Shown: piece by piece, positions 1-8,712 of the stretch
Numbering within the stretch: the stretch's first letter is position 1
Layout of the letters: every line of letters begins with the position of its first letter
From: Sulfitobacter noctilucae
GTDB taxonomy: Bacteria; Pseudomonadota; Alphaproteobacteria; Rhodobacterales; Rhodobacteraceae
Length of the DNA: 64,000 nt
Direction of reading: 5' to 3'
Assembly (NCBI RefSeq): GCF_000622365.1
Contig: NZ_JASC01000014.1
Location: forward strand, 1,550,001 to 1,614,000
Translations under genes and position numbers: made by a program
Notes under the pieces: model-generated
Seen by the model: only the letters and a program-made list of their open reading frames with translations
What the model was told of the DNA's origin: nothing
Databases searched by the model: none

Positions 1-213
1 TTTGCGTTCTTCGGTCACAGCGGGGCTGGCCGCCAACATCCCGTCAATCGCCAGCGTCAAACGGCGCGGCGTGGCGAAAGCGGCTGCGGAGGCATAGGTC
101 ACGCCGGCCTCGACCAGACGATTGGTCAGTAGCTTTTGCAGATCCTCCGCGGCACGCTTTTGCATGCGCGCGGGAATTTCTTCGGAGAAAAGCTCAATCA
201 GCAGGTCAGGCAC
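1..213 (-). CDS. glyS: Glycyl-tRNA synthetase beta subunit, N-terminal part (cut by window edge)
   Basis: The beta subunit of the bacterial alpha2beta2 glycyl-tRNA synthetase contributes tRNA binding and part of the charging reaction. Only the first 71 codons are here. They read [17 protein letters not shown], the signature opening of GlyS, followed by the usual ATPRRL segment. I chose GTG at 213 because an AAGGA sits 8 bases ahead of it. An in-frame ATG at 222 would place the same AAGGA directly against the start codon. The partner glyQ lies on the same strand 1.9 kb upstream, with three other genes between, so both probably belong to one transcription unit. The C-terminal part lies outside the window. 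Confidence 0.93.
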   Translation of the reverse strand, partial: MPDLLIELFSEEIPARMQKRAAEDLQKLLTNRLVEAGVTYASAAAFATPRRLTLAIDGMLAASPAVTEERK

Positions 214-292
214 GGGAGGCATCCTTCGTCTTGCCGCATTGCGGCGCGTCTTTGCGAGTTGAGATAGCCGCCCAGCCCGCAAGGGTCCAGAG

Positions 293-1123
293 CTAGGTTA
301 CCGATTTGAGCTTTGCGGCCAATGTCTCGACGTCCGGGCTGCTGAGTTTAGGGACAACCCGATAGGCAGCCTCGACGAAGTTGTAGAAGGCAAAGGCGAC
401 AAGCCCCAGCCCCGCAGCGCCCATGAGGAGCCGTCCGTATGTCATACCGCGCAACTCGGTCAAGGCAGCACCCAGCCCCCCTGCTTGTCCGGGGTCGGCA
501 TTGAAGGCCGCGAAGCCGATAGAGGTTGCAACAAGTGCCAGTAACGCACCGTAGATAACCAGACCAGCGGTCAGCACCGGATCCACCTGCGTGGTAAAGT
601 CAGAGGCGGCGAGGTGCTCCTTGTACTTCCCGCTCCAGCCTTTGTAGGCATAGTAGATGCCGGCCCCCGCGATCACTGCTGCCGCTGCGCCAATTAGCCA
701 ACGGCCCATCGGCATCTGCATTATTTTTTGGGTCCAATCCTGTGCGCTGTCATCCGTACCCGCACCGCCCATCGCAAGTCCAATGACGGACAGGCCGATG
801 ATCCCGTGAATGATGCCCGTGGTGATCTGCCCGCCGCGTGCCGTTATTCCCTTGGCATCATGCCCGTGATCCTCGACATCCGCGATGCCCGCAACGATCC
901 GCCAGACCATATAGGCGAAAAGGCCAATACCAATAGCCCAAAGAGCGATTACACCCAAGGGAGTAGCGCGGAGTTCGGCCAAGGCACCTTTGGTGCCTTC
1001 GGCCTGCCCGGACCAGAGTGCCGCCTTGAAGGCCAGTCCGCCCACAACAAGATAAATAGCGGCCCGCGCACCATAGCCCGCCCGCATGATCCATTTCAAA
1101 GTGTGAACGGATGAACTCGACAT
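293..1123 (-). CDS. DUF1206 family integral membrane protein
   Basis: A membrane protein of about 276 residues with roughly six hydrophobic segments. They fall into three repeats of two helices, each opening with a small-residue-rich motif such as [16 protein letters not shown] near the N-terminus. This is the layout of the DUF1206 family, whose function is not established. An ATG at 1141 is also open, but the start at 1123 has AGGGGG about 5 bases upstream and gives the usual MSSS-type beginning. It sits between the DUF6446-like gene and glyS on the same strand, which looks like an insertion into the glyQ-glyS unit. No catalytic motif is visible. Confidence 0.85.
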   Translation of the reverse strand: MSSSSVHTLKWIMRAGYGARAAIYLVVGGLAFKAALWSGQAEGTKGALAELRATPLGVIALWAIGIGLFAYMVWRIVAGIADVEDHGHDAKGITARGGQITTGIIHGIIGLSVIGLAMGGAGTDDSAQDWTQKIMQMPMGRWLIGAAAAVIAGAGIYYAYKGWSGKYKEHLAASDFTTQVDPVLTAGLVIYGALLALVATSIGFAAFNADPGQAGGLGAALTELRGMTYGRLLMGAAGLGLVAFAFYNFVEAAYRVVPKLSSPDVETLAAKLKSVT

Positions 1124-1183
1124 ATGCGCCCCCTGTTGCATCTGATACAGCGTTCGGGAGCGGCCTTTGGTTCCCGGCTAATG

Positions 1184-1708
1184 CTATTCAGTTGCTTCCG
1201 CAGGGCGGCGTGGGCATTCCTCGCCCACAATGGTACCATCATAGGCTTTGTCGCCACAGTCGTTCAATTCGTGCCAGACATAGCCGCGTCCGTCTTCGGT
1301 GATTGCCACAATCCGGTCCACACCGAAGTCCACGTTCTTTGCACCCATGAATGTAAGTGCCGTACCTGCCTCCAGCTCGGCCCCGATTTCGGATGCGTCG
1401 AAGCATTCAAACCAGTCAGGCGCATTGCGCGGGTCGACATTGTCGACCAGCACATAGTTTTCTGTCAGGAAAGCAAGGCTTTGCGAGGTGGTGAAACAGG
1501 CCCGGTACCGGATCGGAGAGCTTTCGGCGTCGATGGCTTGAAAATTGTCAAACACGATGGTTTCGGGCTGATCGGACGTCAGCGACACCAGTTGCACATC
1601 TTCGGTCGCCACGGCCTCGTAGAAGCCATAGACCTGAAGGTAGTACATGCCGATCCCTGCCGCGAGTGATGAGATAAGAATGATGACCCCCATGATTCTG
1701 CCGGTCAT
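1184..1708 (-). CDS. DUF6446-like membrane-anchored protein of the glyQ-glyS locus
   Basis: A 174-residue protein with one N-terminal transmembrane segment (about residues 4-24, IMGVIILISSLAAGIGMYY). A periplasmic domain follows that contains three cysteines and the motif RYRACFTTS. I recognise it as the small protein that Rhodobacterales genomes commonly carry between glyQ and glyS, often labelled DUF6446. Its biochemical role is unknown. The ATG at 1708 overlaps the stop codon of the VOC gene (ATGA), so translation is probably coupled. An upstream in-frame start at 1750 would extend into the VOC gene and destroy the hydrophobic N-terminus, so I rejected it. Confidence 0.75.
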   Translation of the reverse strand: MTGRIMGVIILISSLAAGIGMYYLQVYGFYEAVATEDVQLVSLTSDQPETIVFDNFQAIDAESSPIRYRACFTTSQSLAFLTENYVLVDNVDPRNAPDWFECFDASEIGAELEAGTALTFMGAKNVDFGVDRIVAITEDGRGYVWHELNDCGDKAYDGTIVGEECPRRPAEATE

Positions 1709-2085
1709 TGCTGTGCACTTTCTGCTGTCGGCATTTCGGTTCCGAAACACAGGACGTTGCCGTCCGGATCGGTGACCTCAACCTCTTTCATATTGTATGC
1801 CGTTACAGTCGGACCTTTGAACACGCAGCTCACAGCCGATAGATGCGCAACCAGTTCTATCAGATCATCCATGTAGAAATGCGCGCGCCAGCCTGCGTAG
1901 GGCACTTCTGCACCATCCCAAGCGCTGAGAAATATCATTGCATCGCCGGCACGGAAAATACCAAAGCCCGGATCAGGTTCGCCGGCTTCAGTGATTGGCT
2001 CAAAGCCCAAGACCTCGGTGTAGAAGGTCTTTGCACGCTGGTAGTCCGACACCCGAAGGACCGGCTTTGCGTTGCAGTATTTCAC
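1705..2085 (-). CDS. VOC (glyoxalase/bleomycin-resistance-like) protein
   Basis: A 126-residue single-domain protein of the vicinal oxygen chelate fold. It has the usual opening ([23 protein letters not shown]), a central FYMDDL strand and the closing [14 protein letters not shown]. Members act as dioxygenases, lyases or drug-binding proteins; the substrate cannot be read from the sequence. The start is GTG at 2085 and overlaps the glyQ stop codon (GTGA). The stop in turn overlaps the next gene, so glyQ, this gene and the DUF6446-like gene form a translationally coupled chain. A role in tRNA charging is not implied. Confidence 0.83.
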   Translation of the reverse strand: MKYCNAKPVLRVSDYQRAKTFYTEVLGFEPITEAGEPDPGFGIFRAGDAMIFLSAWDGAEVPYAGWRAHFYMDDLIELVAHLSAVSCVFKGPTVTAYNMKEVEVTDPDGNVLCFGTEMPTAESAQQ

Positions 2086-3032
2086 GCCGCATCCTCGGTC
2101 CAGCCACCTGCCCGCGTTTGCACAAAAGCGTCAGCGCACATCTTGGCCAGCGTGCGGACGCGGCCGATGTAGGCTTGTCGCTCGGTCACGGAAATCACAC
2201 CGCGTGCGTCCAGCAGGTTGAACATGTGGCTGGCCTTGATGCACTGGTCATAGGCCGGATGCGCCATGACGATACGCTTGCCAGTTTTGGGGTCCGCGGC
2301 GGGCTGTTCAAGGATATGCTTGCAATGCGCCTCGGCCTCTTCGAACTGGCGCAGCAGCACTTCCGTATTGGCCGTGTCGAAATTCCAGCGGGCGTATTCT
2401 TCTTCGGTCTGTTTGAAGACGTCCGCGTAGGTCAGTTCGATGGGCGAGCCGGGATCGTTGAAAGGCATGTCCATCACGTGATCGACGCCCAGCACATACA
2501 TCGCCAACCGCTCCAACCCGTAGGTCAATTCGCCCGAGACCGGATGGCAATCATGGCCGCCGACCTGCTGGAAATAGGTGAACTGGCTGACTTCCATGCC
2601 GTCACACCAGACTTCCCAGCCCAACCCCCAAGCGCCCAAAGTCGGGCTTTCCCAGTCATCCTCGACAAAGCGGATGTCGTGCAGATCCATATTGATACCG
2701 ATGGCCTCGAGCGAGCCGAGGTAAAGCTCTTGCAAGTCCGGCGGACTGGGTTTGATCAGCACCTGATATTGGTAATAATGCTGAAGGCGGTTGGGGTTCT
2801 CACCATAGCGGCCATCAGTGGGGCGGCGCGACGGCTGGACATAGGCCGCAGCCCAGGGCTTTGTGCCGAGCGAACGCAAGGTTGTCGCCGGATGAAAGGT
2901 ACCTGCCCCCACTTCCATGTCATAGGGCTGCAGGATCGCACAGCCTTTGGACGCCCAATAATTCTGCAGTGCCAGGATGATGGACTGAAAGGATTTGGGC
3001 TTGGACGGGGTGCTGGAAACGGTCTGTGCCAT
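2082..3032 (-). CDS. glyQ: Glycyl-tRNA synthetase alpha subunit
   Basis: The catalytic subunit of the bacterial-type glycyl-tRNA synthetase, activating glycine with ATP in the cytoplasm. The protein of about 316 residues has the hallmark stretches [36 protein letters not shown] and [19 protein letters not shown], with [11 protein letters not shown] further on. I chose ATG at 3032, preceded by AGAGG at a spacing of 8. An earlier in-frame start at 3077 adds 15 unconserved residues. It heads the minus-strand unit that ends in glyS and is divergent from the exported protein at 3190, with 157 bases between them. Confidence 0.97.
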   Translation of the reverse strand: MAQTVSSTPSKPKSFQSIILALQNYWASKGCAILQPYDMEVGAGTFHPATTLRSLGTKPWAAAYVQPSRRPTDGRYGENPNRLQHYYQYQVLIKPSPPDLQELYLGSLEAIGINMDLHDIRFVEDDWESPTLGAWGLGWEVWCDGMEVSQFTYFQQVGGHDCHPVSGELTYGLERLAMYVLGVDHVMDMPFNDPGSPIELTYADVFKQTEEEYARWNFDTANTEVLLRQFEEAEAHCKHILEQPAADPKTGKRIVMAHPAYDQCIKASHMFNLLDARGVISVTERQAYIGRVRTLAKMCADAFVQTRAGGWTEDAA

Positions 3033-3189
3033 GGGTCTTGCCTCTTGCGGGATCGGGGTTCTACCTACGGGCCACACCCTTGGGCGTCAATTGCATCACA
3101 TCGACAAAATCGCCGCAGCGGGGCATGGCATCTGACGCGGTTTCCTGCTTATGTCGCTCGAACCTTGATCCAAATGAGAAACTTCCCGT

Positions 3190-4971
3190 ATGACGCGTAT
3201 TTTCCCGGTTTTGCTGTTTGTTATCCTGAGCACTTTTGCAGCCTTTTCCGCATCGGCACAGTCGCAATCTCCTGATGATGTTGTCTGGGTGCAGATCGAG
3301 GCACAGCCCAGTTTATCTGAGGCTACGTCGCGCGCACGGATTTATGCCGGACAACTGGAAGATGTGAACGGATTTGCTTTGGGCGGCGGCTGGTACGGGA
3401 TCGCAGTCGGGCCTTATCGCCGGGCGGATGCGGAACAAGTGCTGCGCACCTATGTGCGCCAGCGCATCGTGCCGCGCGACAGTTTCATCCAGTTCTCCAC
3501 TGCCTTTGGCCAGCAGTTCTGGCCCGTGGGAGCCAATGTGCTGAACCGAGGCGTGATCGAAGCCCCTGCGTCGGTCGATACTGCTACCGATGCGACACCG
3601 CCCGCTGTGACCGAAGAGCCGGTAGTGGCCGAACCCGTGATCCAGCCCGCAGATGAAACCCTGCGCGAAGCGCAGCGCAGCGAACGTGCCCTGACGGCGG
3701 ATCAGCGTAAGGAATTGCAAGTCGCCCTGAAATGGGCCGGCTTTTACAATGCCGCGATTGACGGGTCATACGGACGCGGCACGCGCACCTCGATGGCCGA
3801 GTGGCAAACGGCGAATAATTTCGAACGCACCGGCGTTCTGACCACTCTGCAACGCGCAGCCCTGCTGGGTCAGTATAACGCCGTTCTTGACGGTCTGGGC
3901 CTGCGTATGGTGCGCGACTCCCAAGCCGGGATCGAAATGATGATGCCCACCAACGAGGTCGGTTTTTCCCGCTACGAGGCTCCTTTCGCACACTACGATG
4001 CCACTGGTGATATCGGTGCGCGTGTGCTTTTGATCAGCCAGGCAGGCGATCAGGCGACGCTCTACGGTCTTTATGACATTATGCAGACCCTGGATATCGT
4101 GCCACTCGATGGCCCCCGTGAACGACAGCGGTCCTCCTTTTCGCTGGTCGGCCAAAACAGCCGCATCGTCAGCGAAACCCGTGCTTCGCTTGAGAATGGC
4201 CACGTCAAAGGGTTTACATTGATCTGGCCTGCGGGCGATGAGGAACGCCGCACCCGCGTGCTGGCGGAGATGAACAAAAGCTTCACCCGCCTGCCCGCTG
4301 TGCTGGACCCGGCCGCTGGTGGCGACGCTGAGCAGGCGATTGATCTGGTGTCGGGGCTTCAAGTGCGCCAGCCGAAACTCTCGCGTTCGGGCTTTTTCAT
4401 TGACGGCAGCGGTGCCGTGCTGACCACCACCGAGGTTGCAGGCAGCTGTGGACGGCTGACCCTGGACGGAGAGACCGAAGCCGATCTGGTGGCACAGGAT
4501 CCAGCAAGCGGTGTCGCGGTCCTCAAGCCGCGCAGCCCGCTGGCACCCTTGGCCGTGGCCGCATTCAATCTGGGGACACCGCGCCTGCAATCCGAAGTAT
4601 CGGTGGCAGGCTATTCCTATGAAGGTGTCCTGAGTGCGGCAACGCTCACCTTTGGCAAGCTGGAGGACTTGCGCGGCCTTGGCGGTGAGGAAAACCTGAA
4701 CCGTCTGTCGCTCAAGGCGCAAAGCGGCGATGCCGGTGGTCCTGTCTTTGATGCCAGCGGCAATGTGATGGGCATGCTTAGGCCGCAGCCTTCCACAGGT
4801 CCGCAACTGCCAGAGGATGTGAGTTTTGCTGTCGACGGGACAGCAATTGCCGATGTGGCAGGGCAAGCGGGTGTGCAACTGACAGCCGCCACCGCCGGCG
4901 GCACTGTCGCCCCGCGTGATCTGCGCATCGCGGCACAGGGGATGACAGTGCTGGTCAGCTGCTGGGAGTGA
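3190..4971 (+). CDS. Exported SPOR/peptidoglycan-binding protein with inactive trypsin-like domain
   Basis: A 593-residue protein. Residues 1-23 are a signal peptide ending in ASA. Residues about 30-100 resemble a SPOR-type repeat (VWVQIEAQPSLSEA). Residues about 167-225 form a peptidoglycan-binding domain (VALKWAGFYNAAIDGSYGRG). Residues about 395-560 follow the trypsin-like fold of periplasmic serine proteases. The three positions where the triad is expected are E415 (TTTEVAG instead of T-N-A-H-V), G441 (DPASGVAVLK) and A515 (GDAGGP instead of GDSGGP). It therefore probably acts as a cell-wall-associated scaffold or binding protein and not as a protease. The reading frame is intact, so this is not a decaying gene. 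Confidence 0.88.
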   Translation: MTRIFPVLLFVILSTFAAFSASAQSQSPDDVVWVQIEAQPSLSEATSRARIYAGQLEDVNGFALGGGWYGIAVGPYRRADAEQVLRTYVRQRIVPRDSFIQFSTAFGQQFWPVGANVLNRGVIEAPASVDTATDATPPAVTEEPVVAEPVIQPADETLREAQRSERALTADQRKELQVALKWAGFYNAAIDGSYGRGTRTSMAEWQTANNFERTGVLTTLQRAALLGQYNAVLDGLGLRMVRDSQAGIEMMMPTNEVGFSRYEAPFAHYDATGDIGARVLLISQAGDQATLYGLYDIMQTLDIVPLDGPRERQRSSFSLVGQNSRIVSETRASLENGHVKGFTLIWPAGDEERRTRVLAEMNKSFTRLPAVLDPAAGGDAEQAIDLVSGLQVRQPKLSRSGFFIDGSGAVLTTTEVAGSCGRLTLDGETEADLVAQDPASGVAVLKPRSPLAPLAVAAFNLGTPRLQSEVSVAGYSYEGVLSAATLTFGKLEDLRGLGGEENLNRLSLKAQSGDAGGPVFDASGNVMGMLRPQPSTGPQLPEDVSFAVDGTAIADVAGQAGVQLTAATAGGTVAPRDLRIAAQGMTVLVSCWE

Positions 4972-4973
4972 GC

Positions 4974-5017
4974 GGAAACTTTCAAAGTTTCCGGCCCGTT
5001 TTCTTTGAAAGAAAACG
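4974..5017. repeat. Paired-palindrome element, copy 1 (convergent junction)
   Basis: Two perfect palindromes fill the whole 47-base gap between the convergent genes ending at 4971 and 5019. The first is GGAAACTTT-C-AAAGTTTCC (4974-4992). The second is CGTTTTCTTT-G then its complement (4997-5017). Either stem can form on both strands and the sequence after each is T-rich, so a bidirectional terminator is likely. Copies 2 and 3 lie at 11986 and 16054. Confidence 0.8.
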
Positions 5018-5018
5018 T

Positions 5019-6620
5019 TCAGGCGGTGAGTGCCGGTGTCAGATAAATCAAGGTCGGGCCGTCCGCTTTGAACGCGGCCGCGACGGCCGCCTGCATCTCT
5101 TCTAGCGTTTGCGGTGCCACCGCCCCTGCGCCAAAGGCTTCTGCCAGTTTCACGAAGTCAGGGTTGCGCGCGACCACTGCATTGGGCGCAATTTGTGCCC
5201 GCACCATGCTGTCCTCAATCTCGCCCAGCTTGCCATTGTCCCACAGGATGATTGGCAGGCTCAGCCCGAGTTCGACCGCCACGCCAAGTTCCTGCACAGT
5301 ATAGTGAAACCCGTAATCCCCGATGATCGCCATCGTGGGTTTGCCGCGCCGCGCCACTGCCCCGCCGATAGCCGCAGGGGTCGCGTAGCCCAACGTGCCA
5401 AAGCCGTAAGGATGGTGCCAATGGCCGGGGCGGTCCATGTCCCAGACCTCCTTGGCCACATAAGCGAATTGGGTCATGTCGGAGTAGATCATAGTGTCGG
5501 CTGGCACAGCCTCGCGCAACGCATCGCAAATCGGCACGATACCGGGCCGCTCGGCATCTGTCTCGACTCGCCAGCGGGCACGGGTCTTGGCGATTTCTTG
5601 CGCCGTCCATCCGGTTGCAGGCCTATGTCCTTCAACGGCATCCAGCACCGCCTCCATCGTTTCATAGGCCTCGCCCAGCACAACACTGTCTTGCGCGCGT
5701 TGTTGGCTGGCAAGCACGGCAGGATCGATATCAACCCGGATGATCGGTGCATCCCCGCCCAGATTGTCACGCCACAGATCCACTTCGGCCAGTTCACAAC
5801 CGACTACCAGGATCAAATCAGCGCTTGCAATGACCCGTTCGGACTCCGGCCGCGCCAAAACGGCACCGAAGGACAAAGGATGCTCTGGCGGCATGATGCC
5901 GCGCCCGGCGTAGCTGGTGAAAACGGCTGCCCCCACCTTTTCGGCCAGCTTTGAATAAAGCGATGCACCCGTAGTGGCACCGCCCCCAAGGACCATGACG
6001 GGCCGCTCCGCCGACATCAGCGCATCCGCAATGCGGCGCACCGCCAAAGCATCGCGTCGCATGTCGCCGGCAAGTTCAGCGTTGGCCATTTCGGGCGCGG
6101 GCGGTGCGTCCGCCTCCAAAAGCTGGATCGGCACTTGCACATGTTTGGACCGTGCACGCCGGGTCTCGAACTCCATGAAGGCACGGTCGATCAGCGCATA
6201 GGCCGCCTGCGGCGTCCGCGCTTCCTCTGACCAATCACACACCGTCGCTGCCGCCGCGCGCTGATCCTTCATCTGGTGCAACTGCCCGCGCTTGGCCGCC
6301 ACCTCATCCAGACAAGACGAGATGACCAGCATCGGCACGCTGTCCGAATAGGCCTGCCCCATCGGTGTCATGATATTGCACACCCCCGGACCGGTGATCA
6401 CGTAGGCCACCCCCGGTTTGCCTGTCGCCCGTGCATAGCCGTCGGCCATGAACCCCGCCCCCTGTTCGTGCCGCGCCAACACATGGGTGATGCCCGCCTC
6501 TTCGATGCCACGGTACATTTCCTGATTGTGCACGCCGGGGATGCCAAAGATCACATCAACACCACGATCTTTTAGCATATGGGATATCTGCGCCCCGAGG
6601 GGTCTTGCAGTCTCGGCCAT
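5019..6620 (-). CDS. ThDP-dependent decarboxylase, acetolactate-synthase superfamily (5-guanidino-2-oxopentanoate decarboxylase-like)
   Basis: A 533-residue enzyme of the thiamine-diphosphate superfamily with the three usual domains. The N-terminal pyrimidine-binding domain carries FGIPGVHNQEMYRG and the catalytic glutamate in LARHEQGAGFMADGYARATG. The C-terminal ThDP-binding motif reads GDYGFHYTVQELG...LWDN. The GIPGVH opening and the GDYG motif are typical of proteins annotated as 5-guanidino-2-oxopentanoate decarboxylase (AruI, arginine transaminase pathway), but the substrate is inferred. The ATG overlaps the trkH stop codon (TGATG), so it is translated downstream of trkH. Generic acetolactate-synthase-like activity is the alternative. 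Confidence 0.85.
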   Translation of the reverse strand: MAETARPLGAQISHMLKDRGVDVIFGIPGVHNQEMYRGIEEAGITHVLARHEQGAGFMADGYARATGKPGVAYVITGPGVCNIMTPMGQAYSDSVPMLVISSCLDEVAAKRGQLHQMKDQRAAAATVCDWSEEARTPQAAYALIDRAFMEFETRRARSKHVQVPIQLLEADAPPAPEMANAELAGDMRRDALAVRRIADALMSAERPVMVLGGGATTGASLYSKLAEKVGAAVFTSYAGRGIMPPEHPLSFGAVLARPESERVIASADLILVVGCELAEVDLWRDNLGGDAPIIRVDIDPAVLASQQRAQDSVVLGEAYETMEAVLDAVEGHRPATGWTAQEIAKTRARWRVETDAERPGIVPICDALREAVPADTMIYSDMTQFAYVAKEVWDMDRPGHWHHPYGFGTLGYATPAAIGGAVARRGKPTMAIIGDYGFHYTVQELGVAVELGLSLPIILWDNGKLGEIEDSMVRAQIAPNAVVARNPDFVKLAEAFGAGAVAPQTLEEMQAAVAAAFKADGPTLIYLTPALTA

Positions 6621-8068
6621 CAGGCTCTCCAGAATTTGACGGTTAGAATAACGTAGACGGCCATCAGCTCCAGCCGTCCGATCAACATGGAAATGCTAAG
6701 GATCCATTTCGCAGTATCGTTGAGGGTGCTGAAATTGCCGGCAGGGCCAATGATCGGCCCCAACCCCGGTCCGATATTGGCCAGCGCGGCCCCGGCCCCG
6801 GAGATGGAGGTGATAAAATCGAGGCCTGTCAGGCTCAGCGCGACAGCGGCCAATCCGAGTGTCAGCACAAAAAACATGAAGAACGACATGACAGAGGACA
6901 GCACATCCGGTCCCACAGGCCGTCCGTCATAGCGCGGCGTAAAAATACCGTGCGGAGAGCGGATGCGCCGCAGTTGCGCGCGAATGGAGGCAAACAGAAG
7001 CTGGAACCGGAAAATCTTGATTGAACAGGCTGTGGACCCCGCACAGCCGCCAATCAGCCCGATGAAGAAGAACAAAGCAACCGCAAAGGAGCCCCATTTC
7101 ATGTAATCGACAGAAGCATAGCCTGTGCCCGAGATGATTGAAGTGATGTTGAAAAGCGCCTCGCGCAGGACGCGTTCCTCTTCGCCCGGAAACACGTTTT
7201 GCAGCAGCACAAAGACCACTGTGACAAGGACCGCTATCGTCATCAGAAAGCCGCGCACCTGTGGGTCGCGGTGCAGCGCTTGCGCATTGCCGTTCAAAAT
7301 TTGCACATAGCGCACGAAAGGCAGCGCCGAGAGAATCATGAACAAGGATGCAACATATTCGCCGGGGCCGGAAAATGCCCCGAAAGAGGCATCGTAATTC
7401 GAGAACCCACCCGTAGAAATTGTCGTCAGCGCATGTACTGTCGCGTCAAAGACGGACATGCCAACAGCGATATAACTCATGACACAGGCCAGCGTCAGCC
7501 ACAGATAAATCACCGAAATCTGGCTTGCGATCTGGCCGGCGCGGGGCAGGATTTTTCCAAAAGTATCAAAGCTTTCAGATTTAAAGATCTGCATCCCGCC
7601 AACGCGGAGTTCGGGCAGAAACACCATCGCGACAACGATGATACCAATGCCCCCTAACCATTGAAGGATGCCGCGCCACAAGAGCAATCCTTTGGGCAGA
7701 GCGTCCAACCCCGTCAACACGGTAGAGCCGGTCGTTGTCAAGCCCGACATCGCCTCAAAAAACGCATCGGTGAAGCTGGATTGCGTGGCCCCCAGGATGA
7801 ACGGCAAAGCCCCGAAAAGTGGCAGCATCATCCAGACGCCAGTGGTCAGCAAAAACGTCTGCTGGATGGTCAGCCCTTCGTTCACACCATTGGCACAGGC
7901 CAAGGCGATCAATCCGCCTGCAAGGATGCTCAGCGCGCCAGCTTCGGCGAAGACCAGCCAATGGCCGCGCCCTTCGGCGACATCCACCAGAAGCGGCAAC
8001 ACCATGGCCACGCCCAGCACTGCAACCAAAAGGCCGATCACATATCCGACAGGGCGCAAATCCAACAT
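6620..8068 (-). CDS. trkH: Trk-type potassium uptake transmembrane protein
   Basis: TrkH forms the ion-conducting part of the Trk potassium uptake system in the inner membrane and works with the NAD-binding TrkA, which is not in this window. The 482-residue length from ATG 8068 matches the family. Selectivity-filter-like segments are visible at TTTGSTVL, STGGFSNYD, ISGTGY and GAALANIGPGLG, and the polar loop GGCAGSTACSIKIFRFQ is characteristic. An upstream start at 8173 would add 35 residues with no hydrophobic or conserved content. The stop codon overlaps the start of the ThDP enzyme gene. Confidence 0.93.
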   Translation of the reverse strand: MLDLRPVGYVIGLLVAVLGVAMVLPLLVDVAEGRGHWLVFAEAGALSILAGGLIALACANGVNEGLTIQQTFLLTTGVWMMLPLFGALPFILGATQSSFTDAFFEAMSGLTTTGSTVLTGLDALPKGLLLWRGILQWLGGIGIIVVAMVFLPELRVGGMQIFKSESFDTFGKILPRAGQIASQISVIYLWLTLACVMSYIAVGMSVFDATVHALTTISTGGFSNYDASFGAFSGPGEYVASLFMILSALPFVRYVQILNGNAQALHRDPQVRGFLMTIAVLVTVVFVLLQNVFPGEEERVLREALFNITSIISGTGYASVDYMKWGSFAVALFFFIGLIGGCAGSTACSIKIFRFQLLFASIRAQLRRIRSPHGIFTPRYDGRPVGPDVLSSVMSFFMFFVLTLGLAAVALSLTGLDFITSISGAGAALANIGPGLGPIIGPAGNFSTLNDTAKWILSISMLIGRLELMAVYVILTVKFWRA

Positions 8069-8207
8069 GGGCAAAGCGTTGGCGCGGCGCTTGGCCGGTG
8101 TCAAGCGGTCACCGCTGTGCAGAGGTCCGCGCAGTTGACATGCAAACGGCCCGGCCTGCCCCGCGAAGGACAAGACCGGGCCGTAAACCCATCATCCGAA
8201 CCGACGA

Positions 8208-8459
8208 TCAAATGTGGTAAAGATCGCCGAAAACGTGATGTACGATATCGTCACGTCTGATGTTCAAACGCTTCAGCTGGTCATCGCTCAGATCCTGCAG
8301 GGCGTGCACCTGGTTTACGCGGCGCTGACCTTCGGAGGCCATTGCCATGTTCTGGGCAATCTGGCCGAACCATGCGCCGATCCCTGCAAAAAAACGGCCT
8401 GTTGCGGCGATTTCCTGGTTCAGAACGATATTGGCTTGAGTAACTTCTTGGTATGCCAT
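8208..8459 (-). CDS. DUF1127 domain protein
   Basis: An 83-residue protein whose C-terminal part (RRVNQVHALQDLSDDQLKRLNIRRDDIVHHVF) is the DUF1127/YjiS-type motif, preceded by an amphipathic helix. Small DUF1127 proteins of alphaproteobacteria have been linked to RNA turnover and phosphate or stress responses; no specific role can be read here. I placed the start at ATG 8459, after a GAAAG stretch. Earlier in-frame codons up to 8561 give an unconserved extension. It is monocistronic, with about 250 bases of non-coding DNA upstream. Confidence 0.8.
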   Translation of the reverse strand: MAYQEVTQANIVLNQEIAATGRFFAGIGAWFGQIAQNMAMASEGQRRVNQVHALQDLSDDQLKRLNIRRDDIVHHVFGDLYHI

Positions 8460-8578
8460 GATATTTCTTTCATTGCGGTGTGTTTCGTTGAGACAGAGAT
8501 AGGCCGATGCTGCACTGCAGAGAAGGCCCAAATCTGCATAGCCGCCCCTCGCTTTGCGCATGCCGCGAATAGAATTAT

Positions 8579-8592
8579 CTGAAAATTTTCAG
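8579..8592. promoter_or_regulatory. 14-base perfect palindrome upstream of the DUF1127 gene
   Basis: CTGAAAATTTTCAG is a perfect palindrome 120 bases ahead of the DUF1127 start codon, in an AT-rich part of the intergenic stretch. It could be a regulator binding site or part of the promoter. No matching regulator is adjacent. Confidence 0.3.
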
Positions 8593-8642
8593 CTTTAGAT
8601 TTGGGTCGACACCACAACGATCATCGTACCCGCGAAAGCGAA

Positions 8643-8676
8643 AAGCCCACGCCCACCGATAGGTGAGCATGGGCTT
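8643..8676 (-). terminator. Rho-independent terminator of folE2
   Basis: A 15-base stem with two mismatches and a four-base loop (AAGCCCA...TGGGCTT on the + strand). On the minus strand it ends in GGGCTTTTCG. It lies 37 bases past the folE2 stop codon. Confidence 0.8.
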
Positions 8677-8712
8677 CTAAAAGGCACACGGGCGCAGGTT
8701 AGAACGGCTATC

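Noticed and set aside
1995..3275. A 426-codon open frame on the + strand opposite glyQ
   Set aside because: It is a GC-rich antisense frame: glyQ on the other strand is fully conserved, and the translated product is rich in Arg, Gln and His with no motif.
3766..4878. A 370-codon minus-strand frame opposite the exported trypsin-like protein
   Set aside because: Shadow of the real gene; the + strand product has a signal peptide and recognisable domains.
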